Shown here: positions 50,680 through 59,748 of the stretch, piece after piece
Position numbering within the stretch: position 1 is the first letter of the stretch
Layout: each line of letters begins with the position of its first letter
Assembly (NCBI GenBank): GCA_964504305.1
Contig: CAZDEB010000009.1
Span: 62,001-126,000, forward strand
DNA from: UBA11606 sp964504305
GTDB taxonomy: Bacteria > Actinomycetota > Acidimicrobiia > Acidimicrobiales > Aldehydirespiratoraceae
Direction of reading: 5' to 3'
Length of the DNA: 64,000 bases
The notes under the pieces: model-generated
What the model saw: the letters and a program-made list of their open reading frames with translations, nothing else
What the model was told of the DNA's origin: nothing
Database searches by the model: none
Translations under genes and position numbers: made by a program

Positions 50680-53526
50680 CTACGAATCGCTGCGATCGAT
50701 GGCGCGGTCGTCGGTTCCGAGATAGCTCGCGACAACCAGCGGATTGTGGCGAACGTCCTCGGGTTCGCCGGCCGCGATAATGCGACCCGACTCGAGGCAA
50801 TACACCCGATCGCTGATGCTCATGATCAGCGGCATGTCGTGTTCGATGATGAGCATCGATGCCCCGAGTTCTCGACTGATCTCTTGTATGAGTGGTCCGA
50901 ACGCTTCGGTTTCTCGTTGCGCCACGCCCGCGGTTGGTTCGTCGAGGCAAAGTAGCCGGGCGTCCACGGCGAGAAGACCGGCCAATTCGACGATTCGTCG
51001 TGTTCCTGTTGACAGGTCGGAGATGAACGCATCGGCGTAACGGCCGAGACCCAGGAAGTCGATCAGTTCGTCAGCCTCGGCCCGTTGGCGTCGCTCGGCT
51101 GCTCCGTTGAGAAATAGTGCAGTCTTCAAGAAGCTGGTGCGACCGCGGGCTTCGAGGGCGACCTGAACCGATTGCCGCACCGTGAGTTCGGGGAACAACG
51201 TTGCGGCCTGAAACGTGCGACCCAAACCGCCCCGAGCGCGGTGAGCCGAGCTGTGAGAACTGACGTCGTGACCGAGCAACTCCACCCGACCGGTCGAAGG
51301 AACGAACCCGCCGACCGCATTCATGAACGTCGACTTGCCGGCGCCGTTGGTGCCGATCAGGCCGACGATTTCGTCGCGGTGAACTTCGAGGCTCACCGAG
51401 TCGACGGCGAGGTTTCCGCCGAAACGAACAGTGACGCTTTCGGCCGCGAGCACGGTGTCCGGCACGTCGGTGATATGACCGGGCGCCCGCAACGTTTGGG
51501 GCGCGACGGTGGATGACTCTGTGGCGGCCTGCGGAGGGAGTCGACGTTCGGCGAGGCGGACAATGCCGTCGCGTGCCGAGTTGGCGATTTGGATGAAGCC
51601 GCCCGGGAAATACATCAACACGATCAACAGACCGATGCTCGACGAGAAGAGTGGCACCACGTCGTTGTCGGGCCAAAAAGCCGGCAGACCTTTCACCCAG
51701 ACTGCACCGAGTACGGCGCCGGTCACCGATCCGAGCCCGCCAATCACGGTGATACCGACAACCTGCAGCGAATCGGCGATTTGGAAGTGGGCGTCCTTGT
51801 AACGGATGGTGGGCACGAGTCGGGCCAGCAAACCTCCCGAGAGTCCGGCGATCCCGCCCGCCAGAGCAAACGCCAGAAGTTTGGTGCGGGTGGGGCTGAT
51901 CGTGTAGGCCGCGGCCGATTCGGGATTGTCGCGGACAGCGACAATCGATCGACCAATCCCGGAGTTGCGTATCCGGTGCAACACAAAGAGAGCAACGAGC
52001 GCCACCGCACTGGCGAAATAGAAGAACGCCCGTTGATCCTTTAGCTCGGCCGAAAAGAAGGTCCCCCGTTCGATCGATGGCGATCGTTCGCCGCCGTTGA
52101 AGATCGGTCGGCGGTAAAGATATTGCTGGGCGGCGATAGCGAACGCAAAGGTTGATACGGCCAGTAGCAGCCCGCGCACTCGAAGGGCACCGATCCCGGT
52201 GATAGCGGCAATGACCGCGGTGATGAGGGCCGCGACGATGATCGCCCAACCCTGGGTCAGGCCCAGCAACTCGAACTTGAGGATTCGGGTTTCGCGCCAA
52301 CCAATATCCATCGAGAGGCCGTTGTGGAGGTTGAACGCCATCAGCCCGCCCAGGCCGGCGTAAGCCATCTGCGCCAGCGAAAGTTGACCCGACCAGCCGG
52401 TGACGACGGTGACCGAAGCCGCACACAACGCGAAGACGACGACCGTGGAGTAGAGGAAGAATCGCGACGGCGGGATGTCGATCACGAGCAGGCGTTCGTG
52501 ATACCAGGTGAGTAGGAACGCACCAAGCAATGCGCCGCCGATGGCGAGGGCCGGTAGGCGACGGATCCACCATACGCGCTGTAGGTGGGCGGGGATCGGT
52601 CGGACCTTGGGGGCAAAGGCCATGACGCTGTCGTCGCTGGCCCGACTTTGGAAGTAGATCGCGGCGATGACAGCGACGAAGAACACGAAACTGGCGAGGC
52701 CGGTTTCGCTCGGGAAGTACCAGCGAAAAACGTTGATCGTTATGCCGATCACAATCCCGCCGAGCATGGCCCGCTTGAACGACGTCATTCCGCCCAGAAC
52801 GGCGGCCGCCATGGCGTTACCAAGAGTGAACGGACCGAGGTTGGCAATGCCGGCTGATGAGCCGCCCGACGAGAGCAGAATCATCGACAGAGTCGACAAG
52901 AAGCCGGCGATCGTCCAGACGATGGTCGAGACCGTGCGGGGGCTTATGCCGGCCAGTCGGCTGAGGGCCGGATTGTCGGCCGACGCGGTCACTGCCTTGC
53001 CGAACATCGTGCGGTTGAGCCACCAGGCCAACGTGAGCGCCATGAGCGGCACCATGATGAGTATCTGAACGTCGTTGCCATCGATGTTCAGGCCAAAGAC
53101 GTTGTCCCAACTTCGGCCGATGGCGGCCGGGTAAGCGATCTGAGCGGCGTCGGTATCGATGTCGGGCATTGATTGCACAGCGGCCAAAATGAGCTGGGCG
53201 ATCCCGACGGTGGCGACCAGCAGGATCACGCGAGGACGGTCGAAGAGGCGCCACACCACCAAAAGTTCGACGGTGGTGCCGATGATCGCCCCCATGACGA
53301 GACTCACAGCCAGCGCGATCCAAAACGGCCAGTTCCAGTTGATTACCAGCAAGGCAAAAAGCGACGAACCGGGTAGCCCCATGTTGCCGACCGCGAAGTT
53401 GATGACTTTGGTTGACCGGTAGATCAACACGATGCCCATAGCCAACATGCCGAATACGAGGCCGTTGATGAGACCGCCAAAAAGGGTTCCGCGAGTTATC
53501 AGGTCGGCGACAATCATGGCGATCAT
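50680..53526 (-). CDS. branched-chain-type ABC transporter: fused LivH-LivM permeases and LivG ATPase
   Basis: One 948-residue frame contains three normally separate proteins. Residues about 1-300 are LivH-like (LINGLVFGMLAMGIVLIYRS; LAGISPRTVSTIVW). About 330-650 is LivM-like (VTGWSGQLSLAQMAYAGLGG; GGIAGLSGGLLARLVPTI). About 690-940 is a LivG-type ATPase with Walker A GTNGAGKST, signature LSTGTRRIVE and Walker B LLCLDEPTAG. No frameshift or stop lies between. It transports an amino acid or other hydrophobic small molecule, but no substrate-binding protein (LivK) is encoded nearby. The ATG overlaps the stop of the upstream MFS-LivF gene (ATGA). Confidence 0.9.
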   Translation of the reverse strand: MIAMIVADLITRGTLFGGLINGLVFGMLAMGIVLIYRSTKVINFAVGNMGLPGSSLFALLVINWNWPFWIALAVSLVMGAIIGTTVELLVVWRLFDRPRVILLVATVGIAQLILAAVQSMPDIDTDAAQIAYPAAIGRSWDNVFGLNIDGNDVQILIMVPLMALTLAWWLNRTMFGKAVTASADNPALSRLAGISPRTVSTIVWTIAGFLSTLSMILLSSGGSSAGIANLGPFTLGNAMAAAVLGGMTSFKRAMLGGIVIGITINVFRWYFPSETGLASFVFFVAVIAAIYFQSRASDDSVMAFAPKVRPIPAHLQRVWWIRRLPALAIGGALLGAFLLTWYHERLLVIDIPPSRFFLYSTVVVFALCAASVTVVTGWSGQLSLAQMAYAGLGGLMAFNLHNGLSMDIGWRETRILKFELLGLTQGWAIIVAALITAVIAAITGIGALRVRGLLLAVSTFAFAIAAQQYLYRRPIFNGGERSPSIERGTFFSAELKDQRAFFYFASAVALVALFVLHRIRNSGIGRSIVAVRDNPESAAAYTISPTRTKLLAFALAGGIAGLSGGLLARLVPTIRYKDAHFQIADSLQVVGITVIGGLGSVTGAVLGAVWVKGLPAFWPDNDVVPLFSSSIGLLIVLMYFPGGFIQIANSARDGIVRLAERRLPPQAATESSTVAPQTLRAPGHITDVPDTVLAAESVTVRFGGNLAVDSVSLEVHRDEIVGLIGTNGAGKSTFMNAVGGFVPSTGRVELLGHDVSSHSSAHRARGGLGRTFQAATLFPELTVRQSVQVALEARGRTSFLKTALFLNGAAERRQRAEADELIDFLGLGRYADAFISDLSTGTRRIVELAGLLAVDARLLCLDEPTAGVAQRETEAFGPLIQEISRELGASMLIIEHDMPLIMSISDRVYCLESGRIIAAGEPEDVRHNPLVVASYLGTDDRAIDRSDS

Positions 53527-55724
53527 CCGCCCTCTTTGCCGAGGAACACGGCCCGGGCGAGGTCGTCACGTTCGGCCAACTCTTTGGCGTCACCCTCGAA
53601 GCGGACTTGGCCCTTTTCGAGAAAGACAGCGCGGTCAGCAACAGCTAGAGCAACGTTGAGCGACTGCTCGACGATGATCATTGTTTGCCCCGCAGCGCGC
53701 AACGTGTCGATGTGGGCCAGCAAATCTTGAACAACGGCGGGAGCCAGACCGAGGCTCAGTTCGTCGATGATCAAGACGTCGGGTTCGTGTAGCATCACCC
53801 GGGCGAGGGCCAGCATTTGTTGCTGACCTCCCGAAAGTTCGCTGGCCCGCTTATCAATATGAGCAGTGAGAGCGGGGAACAAGTCGATGACGTGGTCGAT
53901 GCGGCGGCGAACATCGGCCATGTCGCTGCGGTAACGAAACGCGCCCATCTCCAAGTTCTCGTAAACGGTCATCGATGGCCATGTGCCCGCGCCCCCTGGC
54001 AACATCTCGATGCCGAGGGAGCCGCGCTGTTCGGGCGTGGCAAATGTGATGGTGCGACCATCGAGACGCACGACACCACGTTCTGGGGTGACGAGGCCGG
54101 TGATCACCTTGAGAATCGTGGACTTGCCGGCACCGTTGGTCCCAAGCAGTGCGAGGGTTTCGCCCTTTTTGACTTCGAACGAGAGGTCGAACAGCACTTG
54201 CACTTGGCCGTAGCTGAAGTCGACCTGGTTGACCTGAATCGCGGGGATAGATGCGGGGTCGGCAGCCTGGCGTTTGTCTTCTTCGAGTTCTTCGTGGAGT
54301 TCGGAGACCACCAGGCTGAGGTCGCGGCGTAAGCGGCCGGCGCCGCGAATTACGAAGTATCCGCCGAGCGGCATGAACATGATGGTCAGCGTGATGATCG
54401 TGGTTTTTTCGCCGACCGAATCTTGTAAGAATGCCGATATCAAGCCGCCGCCGATGCCGCCCATCGCGAACATGAAGAACGTGATTATTGCCGTGCCCAT
54501 TCCTCGTAGGCGATAGGGCACAACGCTTTGGATCGACGGCTGGATCATCGCAAACGCTGCGCCCAAGAACGTGGTGTTGATCGCGCCGATCGCGGCAAAC
54601 GTCCACACGCTTGGCATCGAGTACTGGATGGGGACCAAAACGGTGGCCGGCAACAGGAGGTAGCCGAGGATGCGGAGGGCTTTGTCAGGATCGGACCTGA
54701 AGGTCGTGTCGAATTTCTTGCCGATCAGTGGCAGGAAGATAATCAACAGGACGCCCGCGGGAGCAACGGCAAAGCCTCGTTCGAGGGCATCGAGACCAAA
54801 CTCCTCTTCGAGAAAGAAGCTCTGGATTGATTGAGCGGGGAACAGCGCGAAACCGATGGCCGCCATGGCGAATGTCATGTTGCGGATTGTGTCGATCCGC
54901 CAGATCCGGTTGAAGGCGGCCTGGACCGAGATCGGGACTTCTTCGCGAGGCTCGAGACCCGCACCCAGAACGTCCTTCTTCTCCCACTGGCCTCGTTCGG
55001 GCTCGGGGATCGCAAACGCAAGAACGCCGAGGATCGCGACAGGTATACCGAGGATGAAGTAGGCCCACCGCCATCCGGCCGCGCCGCCGGCCAGCGCGGC
55101 GATGCCGCCAACCAGGATCGGGCTGGCCGCGCTCGATACTCGCCCCGCTCCGGCATTCGTCGCGTACATTCGGCCGCGGGTGGCGATCGGGTAGGCATCG
55201 GCAAGCAGCGTTGAGTGCACTGTGATGGTGTTGGCTTTGGAGATCCCGGTGAAGAACCGGGCGACGAACAACATGAAGGCGTTGGCCGCCGCGCCGCTCA
55301 TGAAAGCAAAACCGCCGAACGCCAGGCTGGCGAAACCCACGATGGGACCGCGACGCATGCGGTCGGCGAGCCAGCCCATCGGCCCCGCGCCCAATACGAA
55401 GAACGCGACGGAAGCCGTGGAAATAAAGGTGATGGTGCCATCGGAGACCGAGAAGGTCTCGGCGATATCGGGCCCCAGAATGTTGATGGCCGATTGTTCG
55501 AGCTCGTCCAAGGAGTTGAGAATCAACAGCACGACGAACGTGTAGAACCCGCCCTTGCGTAGTCCCTCTTTGAGCGGCATTTCTTCGCCGCCGACTCCCG
55601 GCAAGAGATCATCGGCAAAAATGACGTCCTTGGAGCGCTCAGCCTGAGCGGCCTGGCGGGCGGCTTCCTCTTCGAGTACGGCGGCGGTGAGGGCTGCGGC
55701 GTTGCTCTCGCTCTGGTCGCTCAA
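53523..55724 (-). CDS. MFS permease fused to a LivF-type ABC ATPase
   Basis: The 733-residue frame has a 55-residue acidic, Ala-rich N-terminus, an MFS domain of about 12 helices (residues about 60-490; GPMGWLADRMRRGPIVG, RFFTGISKANTITVHSTL), and a LivF-type ATPase from about 505 (Walker A LGTNGAGKST, signature ELSGGQQQMLALARVM, Walker B VLIIDELSLG). A proton-driven permease fold joined to an ATPase is unusual. The ATPase probably pairs with LivG in the adjacent fused protein, leaving the MFS part as an extra permease or scaffold (inference). TTG 55724 is the only good start, with GGGGGA upstream. A palindrome lies 33 bp upstream. Confidence 0.85.
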   Translation of the reverse strand: MSDQSESNAAALTAAVLEEEAARQAAQAERSKDVIFADDLLPGVGGEEMPLKEGLRKGGFYTFVVLLILNSLDELEQSAINILGPDIAETFSVSDGTITFISTASVAFFVLGAGPMGWLADRMRRGPIVGFASLAFGGFAFMSGAAANAFMLFVARFFTGISKANTITVHSTLLADAYPIATRGRMYATNAGAGRVSSAASPILVGGIAALAGGAAGWRWAYFILGIPVAILGVLAFAIPEPERGQWEKKDVLGAGLEPREEVPISVQAAFNRIWRIDTIRNMTFAMAAIGFALFPAQSIQSFFLEEEFGLDALERGFAVAPAGVLLIIFLPLIGKKFDTTFRSDPDKALRILGYLLLPATVLVPIQYSMPSVWTFAAIGAINTTFLGAAFAMIQPSIQSVVPYRLRGMGTAIITFFMFAMGGIGGGLISAFLQDSVGEKTTIITLTIMFMPLGGYFVIRGAGRLRRDLSLVVSELHEELEEDKRQAADPASIPAIQVNQVDFSYGQVQVLFDLSFEVKKGETLALLGTNGAGKSTILKVITGLVTPERGVVRLDGRTITFATPEQRGSLGIEMLPGGAGTWPSMTVYENLEMGAFRYRSDMADVRRRIDHVIDLFPALTAHIDKRASELSGGQQQMLALARVMLHEPDVLIIDELSLGLAPAVVQDLLAHIDTLRAAGQTMIIVEQSLNVALAVADRAVFLEKGQVRFEGDAKELAERDDLARAVFLGKEGG

Positions 55725-55756
55725 CCGTCCCCCAACGTCGTCCCGGCATTTGCAAA

Positions 55757-55773
55757 CCTGACACTACGTCAGG
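55757..55773. promoter_or_regulatory. palindromic operator candidate between MFS-LivF and kinase genes
   Basis: CCTGAC and GTCAGG flank ACTAC, a 6-bp perfect dyad. On the minus strand the centre contains TAGTGT, a possible -10 hexamer for the transporter operon. A dimeric repressor could bind it. Confidence 0.4.
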
Positions 55774-55830
55774 AACGCGTCTGGAGCTATCTCGGGATCC
55801 GGGTATGCAACGAATCGCGAGGGCGTCGGC

Positions 55831-55836
55831 TACGGT
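55831..55836 (+). promoter_or_regulatory. -10 hexamer TACGGT, phosphotransferase gene
   Basis: TACGGT lies 9 nt before the ATG at 55846, the longest gap of the hexamer series; no ribosome site is visible. Confidence 0.3.
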
Positions 55837-55845
55837 GCCGTCAAC

Positions 55846-57033
55846 ATGTCGGCCAAGAAACCGGTGTTTATTCCGGGCACACCCGAACAACTCACGGCGC
55901 AGTGGGTTACCAGCACCCTTCGCGAAGCGAACCGGTTGCCTGCCGGCCGGGTGCAGTCGGTCGCGGTCGAACCGCTCAACACTGGTGGCGTGGGCCTCAC
56001 CGGCCAAACCGTAAGGGTGAGGTTGCAACACGACGGAGCCGACCCGGCTTCGCCGACAACGGTGGTGGCAAAGTTCGCCGCGGCAAACCCCGAGACCCGA
56101 GCACTGATCGAGTCCTACGACGCTTACGCGCGCGAAATCCGCTTCTATCAGCGCTACGCCCACCGCATGCCCATTCCGACTCCTCTTTATTACGGCGGCG
56201 ATTACGATCCAGGGTCATCCAAACAGCCCGGTCCGGTCCGGGCCCGCCTCGTAGATGCCTTGCCGGCATCGTCGAAGGTCTGGATATCCAAGAACATCAC
56301 CAAGTACATGCGACCGTCCAAGCGTCGTTACGCGCTCTTGATCGAGGATCTGGGTTCCAAAGGCGAAGTGTTCAACATTATGAACCCGCCCGACGATGCT
56401 CAGGTCGCCCTTGCGCTCGACGCGCTTGCCGCTATGCACGCGCAATTCTGGAAAGACTCGTCCCTGGCCGGCGACGACGTATTCGATCGCATCGTTACGA
56501 CTACGCCCAAGCTGTTCACCACGGTGGCTCTCAAACGCTGCTTGCCGATTGCTCGGGACCGGTACGGCTGGTTGGGGGCCGAAGAGGTCGGCCTGCTCGA
56601 GCAGGCTGCGGCGTGTTTCGCCGAAGATCTCGAGGCGATCAACGCTCCAGTCACTCTGGTCCACGGCGATCCTCGCAGCGACAACCTGATGTTTCGCCCC
56701 GAAGGCGACGTCGTTTTGCTCGACTGGGCCCTCGCGGCCAATGGCCATCCCGGTTGGGACGTCGGGTACTTCTTGAGCAGCTGTCTGTCAGCGGAACGTA
56801 TGGCCAACCTCGACGCGCTTGTGGCCGGGTACGAGGCTCGGCTGGTCGAGCTCGGCGTGCCAGTCGATGGCGACGACCTCCGGTCGGTGATCGACGCGGC
56901 GTACCGGGTTGCCGCGATCCAACAGCTGCTGAGTCTTGCTGTGTTCGATGGGACGCTAGACGAAGCGGGCGACGAACTCGCCGACCACTGGTTGCCTCGA
57001 CTGGTTGCCGGGATGGGTCACCGCTGGTCATAG
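55846..57033 (+). CDS. APH/choline-kinase-like phosphotransferase
   Basis: The 395-residue protein has the kinase-like APH fold: VVAKFAAANPETRALI with the ATP-binding Lys, YALLIEDLGSKG hinge, the catalytic loop VHGDPRSDNLMF and the metal-binding VLLDWA. Length and pattern fit the APH-type kinases of actinobacterial degradation clusters (annotated ecdysteroid- or acyl-CoA-linked), not classic aminoglycoside resistance genes. Substrate unknown. It is divergent from the MFS-LivF gene, so it may be regulated by the palindrome between them. Convergent with the SDR gene 31 bp downstream. Confidence 0.82.
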   Translation: MSAKKPVFIPGTPEQLTAQWVTSTLREANRLPAGRVQSVAVEPLNTGGVGLTGQTVRVRLQHDGADPASPTTVVAKFAAANPETRALIESYDAYAREIRFYQRYAHRMPIPTPLYYGGDYDPGSSKQPGPVRARLVDALPASSKVWISKNITKYMRPSKRRYALLIEDLGSKGEVFNIMNPPDDAQVALALDALAAMHAQFWKDSSLAGDDVFDRIVTTTPKLFTTVALKRCLPIARDRYGWLGAEEVGLLEQAAACFAEDLEAINAPVTLVHGDPRSDNLMFRPEGDVVLLDWALAANGHPGWDVGYFLSSCLSAERMANLDALVAGYEARLVELGVPVDGDDLRSVIDAAYRVAAIQQLLSLAVFDGTLDEAGDELADHWLPRLVAGMGHRWS

Positions 57034-57064
57034 CCGGTCTTGGTGGGTCGGCGGTGCTGGTGCT

Positions 57065-57961
57065 CTACACCGGCATGTTGTGATGCGGCGGCACTTCGAA
57101 CCGGGCAATCGCGTCGGCTCGCCGGTGCAGCAGGTCGATGGTGTCGTCGAGGTTGCGAGCGATTATGTAGCGCCGCTCTTGCACGCCGTCCACAACGAAT
57201 TCTCCCAACTCGCTGAGGTCGGCGACTGGTACGTCTCGGCCGGCCTTTTCGAGCATGGTCTTCATTTCGTCGAAGGTCATCGACTTGCGACCAGTGCCCG
57301 CGCCCACTCGCTGTAGTTCCTCGGGGCGGTTTCGGGTTGCCGTGAACAGGCCGGTGTTCATCAAGCCGCCCGATGGGTAAAAGACCGAAGCCCGCAGCTG
57401 GGTGCCTTCGCTGACCAGGTTGTGATGAAGCGCCTCGGTGAAGCAACTCACGGCCGCTTTGGACGCCGCGTAAACCGATGCGGTTGGTACCGGAGCAAAT
57501 CCGCCGTCGCCTGATGACGTGTTGATCACCTGGCCCGGTTGGCCCGATTCGATCATCCGAGGCACGAACTCCGAAACGCAGATCGCGGTGCCGAACACGT
57601 TTACGCCAAAGCACCACCGCCAGTCGTTGGGTTCTTGTTGCCACGGTTTGCCCCCGCCTCCGGAGGTGACCCCAGCGTTGTTGAACAACAGGTTGCACTT
57701 GCCGTGCGTGGCAAAAACGTGATCGGCGAGGGCCAGCACGTCAGCTTCTTTGGTGATGTCGGTTCGCATCCCCGATACGGGTCCGAGGGCGCTGAACTCG
57801 GCGACGGTGGCGTCGATCACGTCGGCTTCGATATCGGCAATCACGACGGTTGCACCGCGACCTAGCAGGGCTTTGACGATGCCTTTGCCTATGCCGTTTG
57901 CTCCGCCGGTGACGACGGCCACGCAATCGGCAATATCGATTGGTGCTGGGGTGTCGCTCAT
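57065..57961 (-). CDS. short-chain dehydrogenase/reductase (SDR)
   Basis: The 298-residue classical SDR has TGGANGIG (18-25), NNAG (95-98), Ser149/150, Tyr164 and Lys168 (YAASK). The substrate-loop and C-terminal part (FDEMKTMLEKAGRDV and VQERRYIIARNLDDTI) resemble SDRs found with aromatic or lipid degradation genes. Substrate unknown. The ATG overlaps the stop of the upstream amidohydrolase (ATGA), so the two form an operon in which hydrolysis and oxidation may be consecutive steps (inference). Confidence 0.87.
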   Translation of the reverse strand: MSDTPAPIDIADCVAVVTGGANGIGKGIVKALLGRGATVVIADIEADVIDATVAEFSALGPVSGMRTDITKEADVLALADHVFATHGKCNLLFNNAGVTSGGGGKPWQQEPNDWRWCFGVNVFGTAICVSEFVPRMIESGQPGQVINTSSGDGGFAPVPTASVYAASKAAVSCFTEALHHNLVSEGTQLRASVFYPSGGLMNTGLFTATRNRPEELQRVGAGTGRKSMTFDEMKTMLEKAGRDVPVADLSELGEFVVDGVQERRYIIARNLDDTIDLLHRRADAIARFEVPPHHNMPV

Positions 57962-59328
57962 GCCGCGTTCTCGGCTTGGTTGAGAGGGTTCATCCCTGGA
58001 CATCCCTTGGCTTTTTCGGGGATCTCGGCGTAGTCGATGGGGGTGGCTACTTCGGCTTTGGTGGGACAGAAACGTTCGGCGAGCGGCCGGAGTGCGTCGA
58101 GATCGAAGTTGTAGACGTCGGCCACATTGGTGGTGAGCAGCTTGGTGGTTTCTGCTTCGGTGAACCTGGAAAACGTGAGCCGTAGGTGTTCGTGGGTGTG
58201 CGGGTGAGACCCTTCGATGTGGGGGTAGTCCGATCCCCACATGATTCGATCGACACCGACCTGGCGAGCGATTTCGGTCTCGGCGGGCCGTAAGAACGAG
58301 GCGCCGATGTAGCACTGGCGATTGAAGTACTCGGTGGGGGTGAGCGACATGGCCGCCACCGCTTGCCCTCCAAAGATCGACTCGGATCCGTAGCGGGAGT
58401 ACTTCATCCGGTGGTAGAAGCTGTCGAGACGGTCGAGAGTCTCGGGTACCCACGCAGTGCCGGTCTCGGTGATCACGTAGGGCAGATCAGGGTGACGCTC
58501 GAACACCCCCGAAAACATCAGGTGCCACAGTGCTCGTTGGGTCCACCAGGTGACCTCGAGCATGAACATGGCCAGCGATGCAGGGAAATGGTTGCCGAAG
58601 CTCGGAGTGGCGCCGCCGGCGTGGTGATTCAACGGCATGCCGTGGGCTGCGGCTGCCTCCCAGATTGGTTCGTATTTGGCCGAGTACAGCGGTTCGAAGG
58701 GGGAGTCTGGGGGTGCGCCGGGGACGAGAACTCCGCCGCGCAGCCCGTTTTGGGCGGCCCATTCGATTTCGGCGACCGAGCCTTCAACATCACCCAAGAA
58801 GATTTGGAAGATCCCGGCCCGGCGCTCTGGGGCTTGCGCGACGAAGTCGGCCAGCCAACGGTTGTGGGCTTTGAGACCAGCCCAGCGGTGACCGAAGTTG
58901 TCGGCGTAGGCCGGCGCCTCGAACGAGCTGGCTGACGGCGGGGCAAACGGCGGCTGAGTGTTGGGGAAAAGGACCGTGGCAACTACGCCGTCGGCTTCTT
59001 GTTCGGCCAGTCGACGTTCGCTTGACCAGTTGCGATCGCCGTATTCGTCGGGGTCGCCGTCGACTCCGACTTCGAGCGGCGAGCGTTCCATGTCTTTGTA
59101 GAACTCTTTTTGGCGGGCGACTCCGGCCTCGATGTCGTTGGCCCAATCATCGAAATCTTGGTGGTATTTGGATTCGAGAAATTGTTTGTAGTCGCGCACG
59201 TCGGCGCCGCAATGGGCGTCGGCGCTGATCACCGTATGGTGTTCAGAGATGGGGTGTTCAGAGATGGGGTGCTCGGAGGCCGCGTGTTCGGAGATGGGGT
59301 GTTGAGAGGTGGGTGTTTGGGTGCTCAC
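57958..59328 (-). CDS. amidohydrolase-2 family metal-dependent hydrolase with N-terminal SEHPI repeats
   Basis: The 456-residue TIM-barrel hydrolase has the metal-binding SADAHCGAD near the N-terminus, MPLNHHAGG in the middle, a glutamate-rich YVITETGTAWVPE and the C-terminal MWGSDYPHIEGSHPHT with metal His/Asp. This pattern is the amidohydrolase-2 group (decarboxylases and hydrolases such as those of the ACMSD type). Substrate unknown. Residues about 5-30 are five copies of a pentapeptide (SEHPI) encoded by 15-bp repeats, rich in His, which could bind metal or be a mere expansion. GTG start. Coupled to the downstream SDR. Confidence 0.85.
   Translation of the reverse strand: MSTQTPTSQHPISEHAASEHPISEHPISEHHTVISADAHCGADVRDYKQFLESKYHQDFDDWANDIEAGVARQKEFYKDMERSPLEVGVDGDPDEYGDRNWSSERRLAEQEADGVVATVLFPNTQPPFAPPSASSFEAPAYADNFGHRWAGLKAHNRWLADFVAQAPERRAGIFQIFLGDVEGSVAEIEWAAQNGLRGGVLVPGAPPDSPFEPLYSAKYEPIWEAAAAHGMPLNHHAGGATPSFGNHFPASLAMFMLEVTWWTQRALWHLMFSGVFERHPDLPYVITETGTAWVPETLDRLDSFYHRMKYSRYGSESIFGGQAVAAMSLTPTEYFNRQCYIGASFLRPAETEIARQVGVDRIMWGSDYPHIEGSHPHTHEHLRLTFSRFTEAETTKLLTTNVADVYNFDLDALRPLAERFCPTKAEVATPIDYAEIPEKAKGCPGMNPLNQAENAA
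59239..59313. repeat. five 15-bp tandem repeats encoding His-rich N-terminus
   Basis: Units of the type GTGTTCAGAGATGGG (two identical, three diverged by 2-6 bases) are contiguous and encode SEHPI-type pentapeptides at the start of the amidohydrolase. They are in frame, so length can change without breaking the gene. Confidence 0.8.
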
Positions 59329-59377
59329 ACCTTCAACTGTCGCCCTTATTGCGTGGTCAACGCAAGACGAGTGGTCG

Positions 59378-59635
59378 TCAGCTGACCAGTTCGGCGTCCT
59401 TGGTTGCTTTCACAAGGGTAATTGCCGAGCGGTTGCCGTCTTCTAGACACTTGTTGAGGCAGCGAATCCGGTCGCTGGCCGTTGTGGTGTGGAGGTTGGG
59501 GAATATCGCGTGGACGAACGAAGCCAGCGACGCGCCCATCGTTTGACGAGCGAACCCGAGCGCTACTCGCATGTGCTCGAAGTAGGTCTCGCCAGCGCTG
59601 TGGGGATGTTCGGTGAAGATCTTGGTGGGAGACAT
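59378..59635 (-). CDS. DUF6356 family protein
   Basis: The 85-residue protein has the small-family pattern TEHPHSAGETYFEHMRVALG, FARQTMGASLASFVHAIFPN and a C-terminal TASDRIRCLNKCLEDG. These are predicted membrane-associated or capsule-like proteins of unknown function; the hydrophobic central helix fits one membrane pass. MSPTK at 59635 is chosen over a TTG two codons upstream. It stands alone, 113 bp from the divergent Lrp gene. The family assignment is from recall of the pattern and moderately firm. Confidence 0.65.
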   Translation of the reverse strand: MSPTKIFTEHPHSAGETYFEHMRVALGFARQTMGASLASFVHAIFPNLHTTTASDRIRCLNKCLEDGNRSAITLVKATKDAELVS

Positions 59636-59736
59636 GGGCAAATGGTAGAGGATCGCCTGCAGAAGAATTACACAAATCTTTCAGCGGAAGGCCGCCAGTT
59701 TGGATGATTGATTCGTAGTTGATCTAAGTCGCAGGC

Positions 59737-59742
59737 TATTAT
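59737..59742 (+). promoter_or_regulatory. -10 hexamer TATTAT, leaderless Lrp-type regulator
   Basis: TATTAT ends 6 nt before the GTG at 59749. It is the best -10 of the series and has no Shine-Dalgarno sequence. Confidence 0.6.
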
Positions 59743-59748
59743 TCGAAT

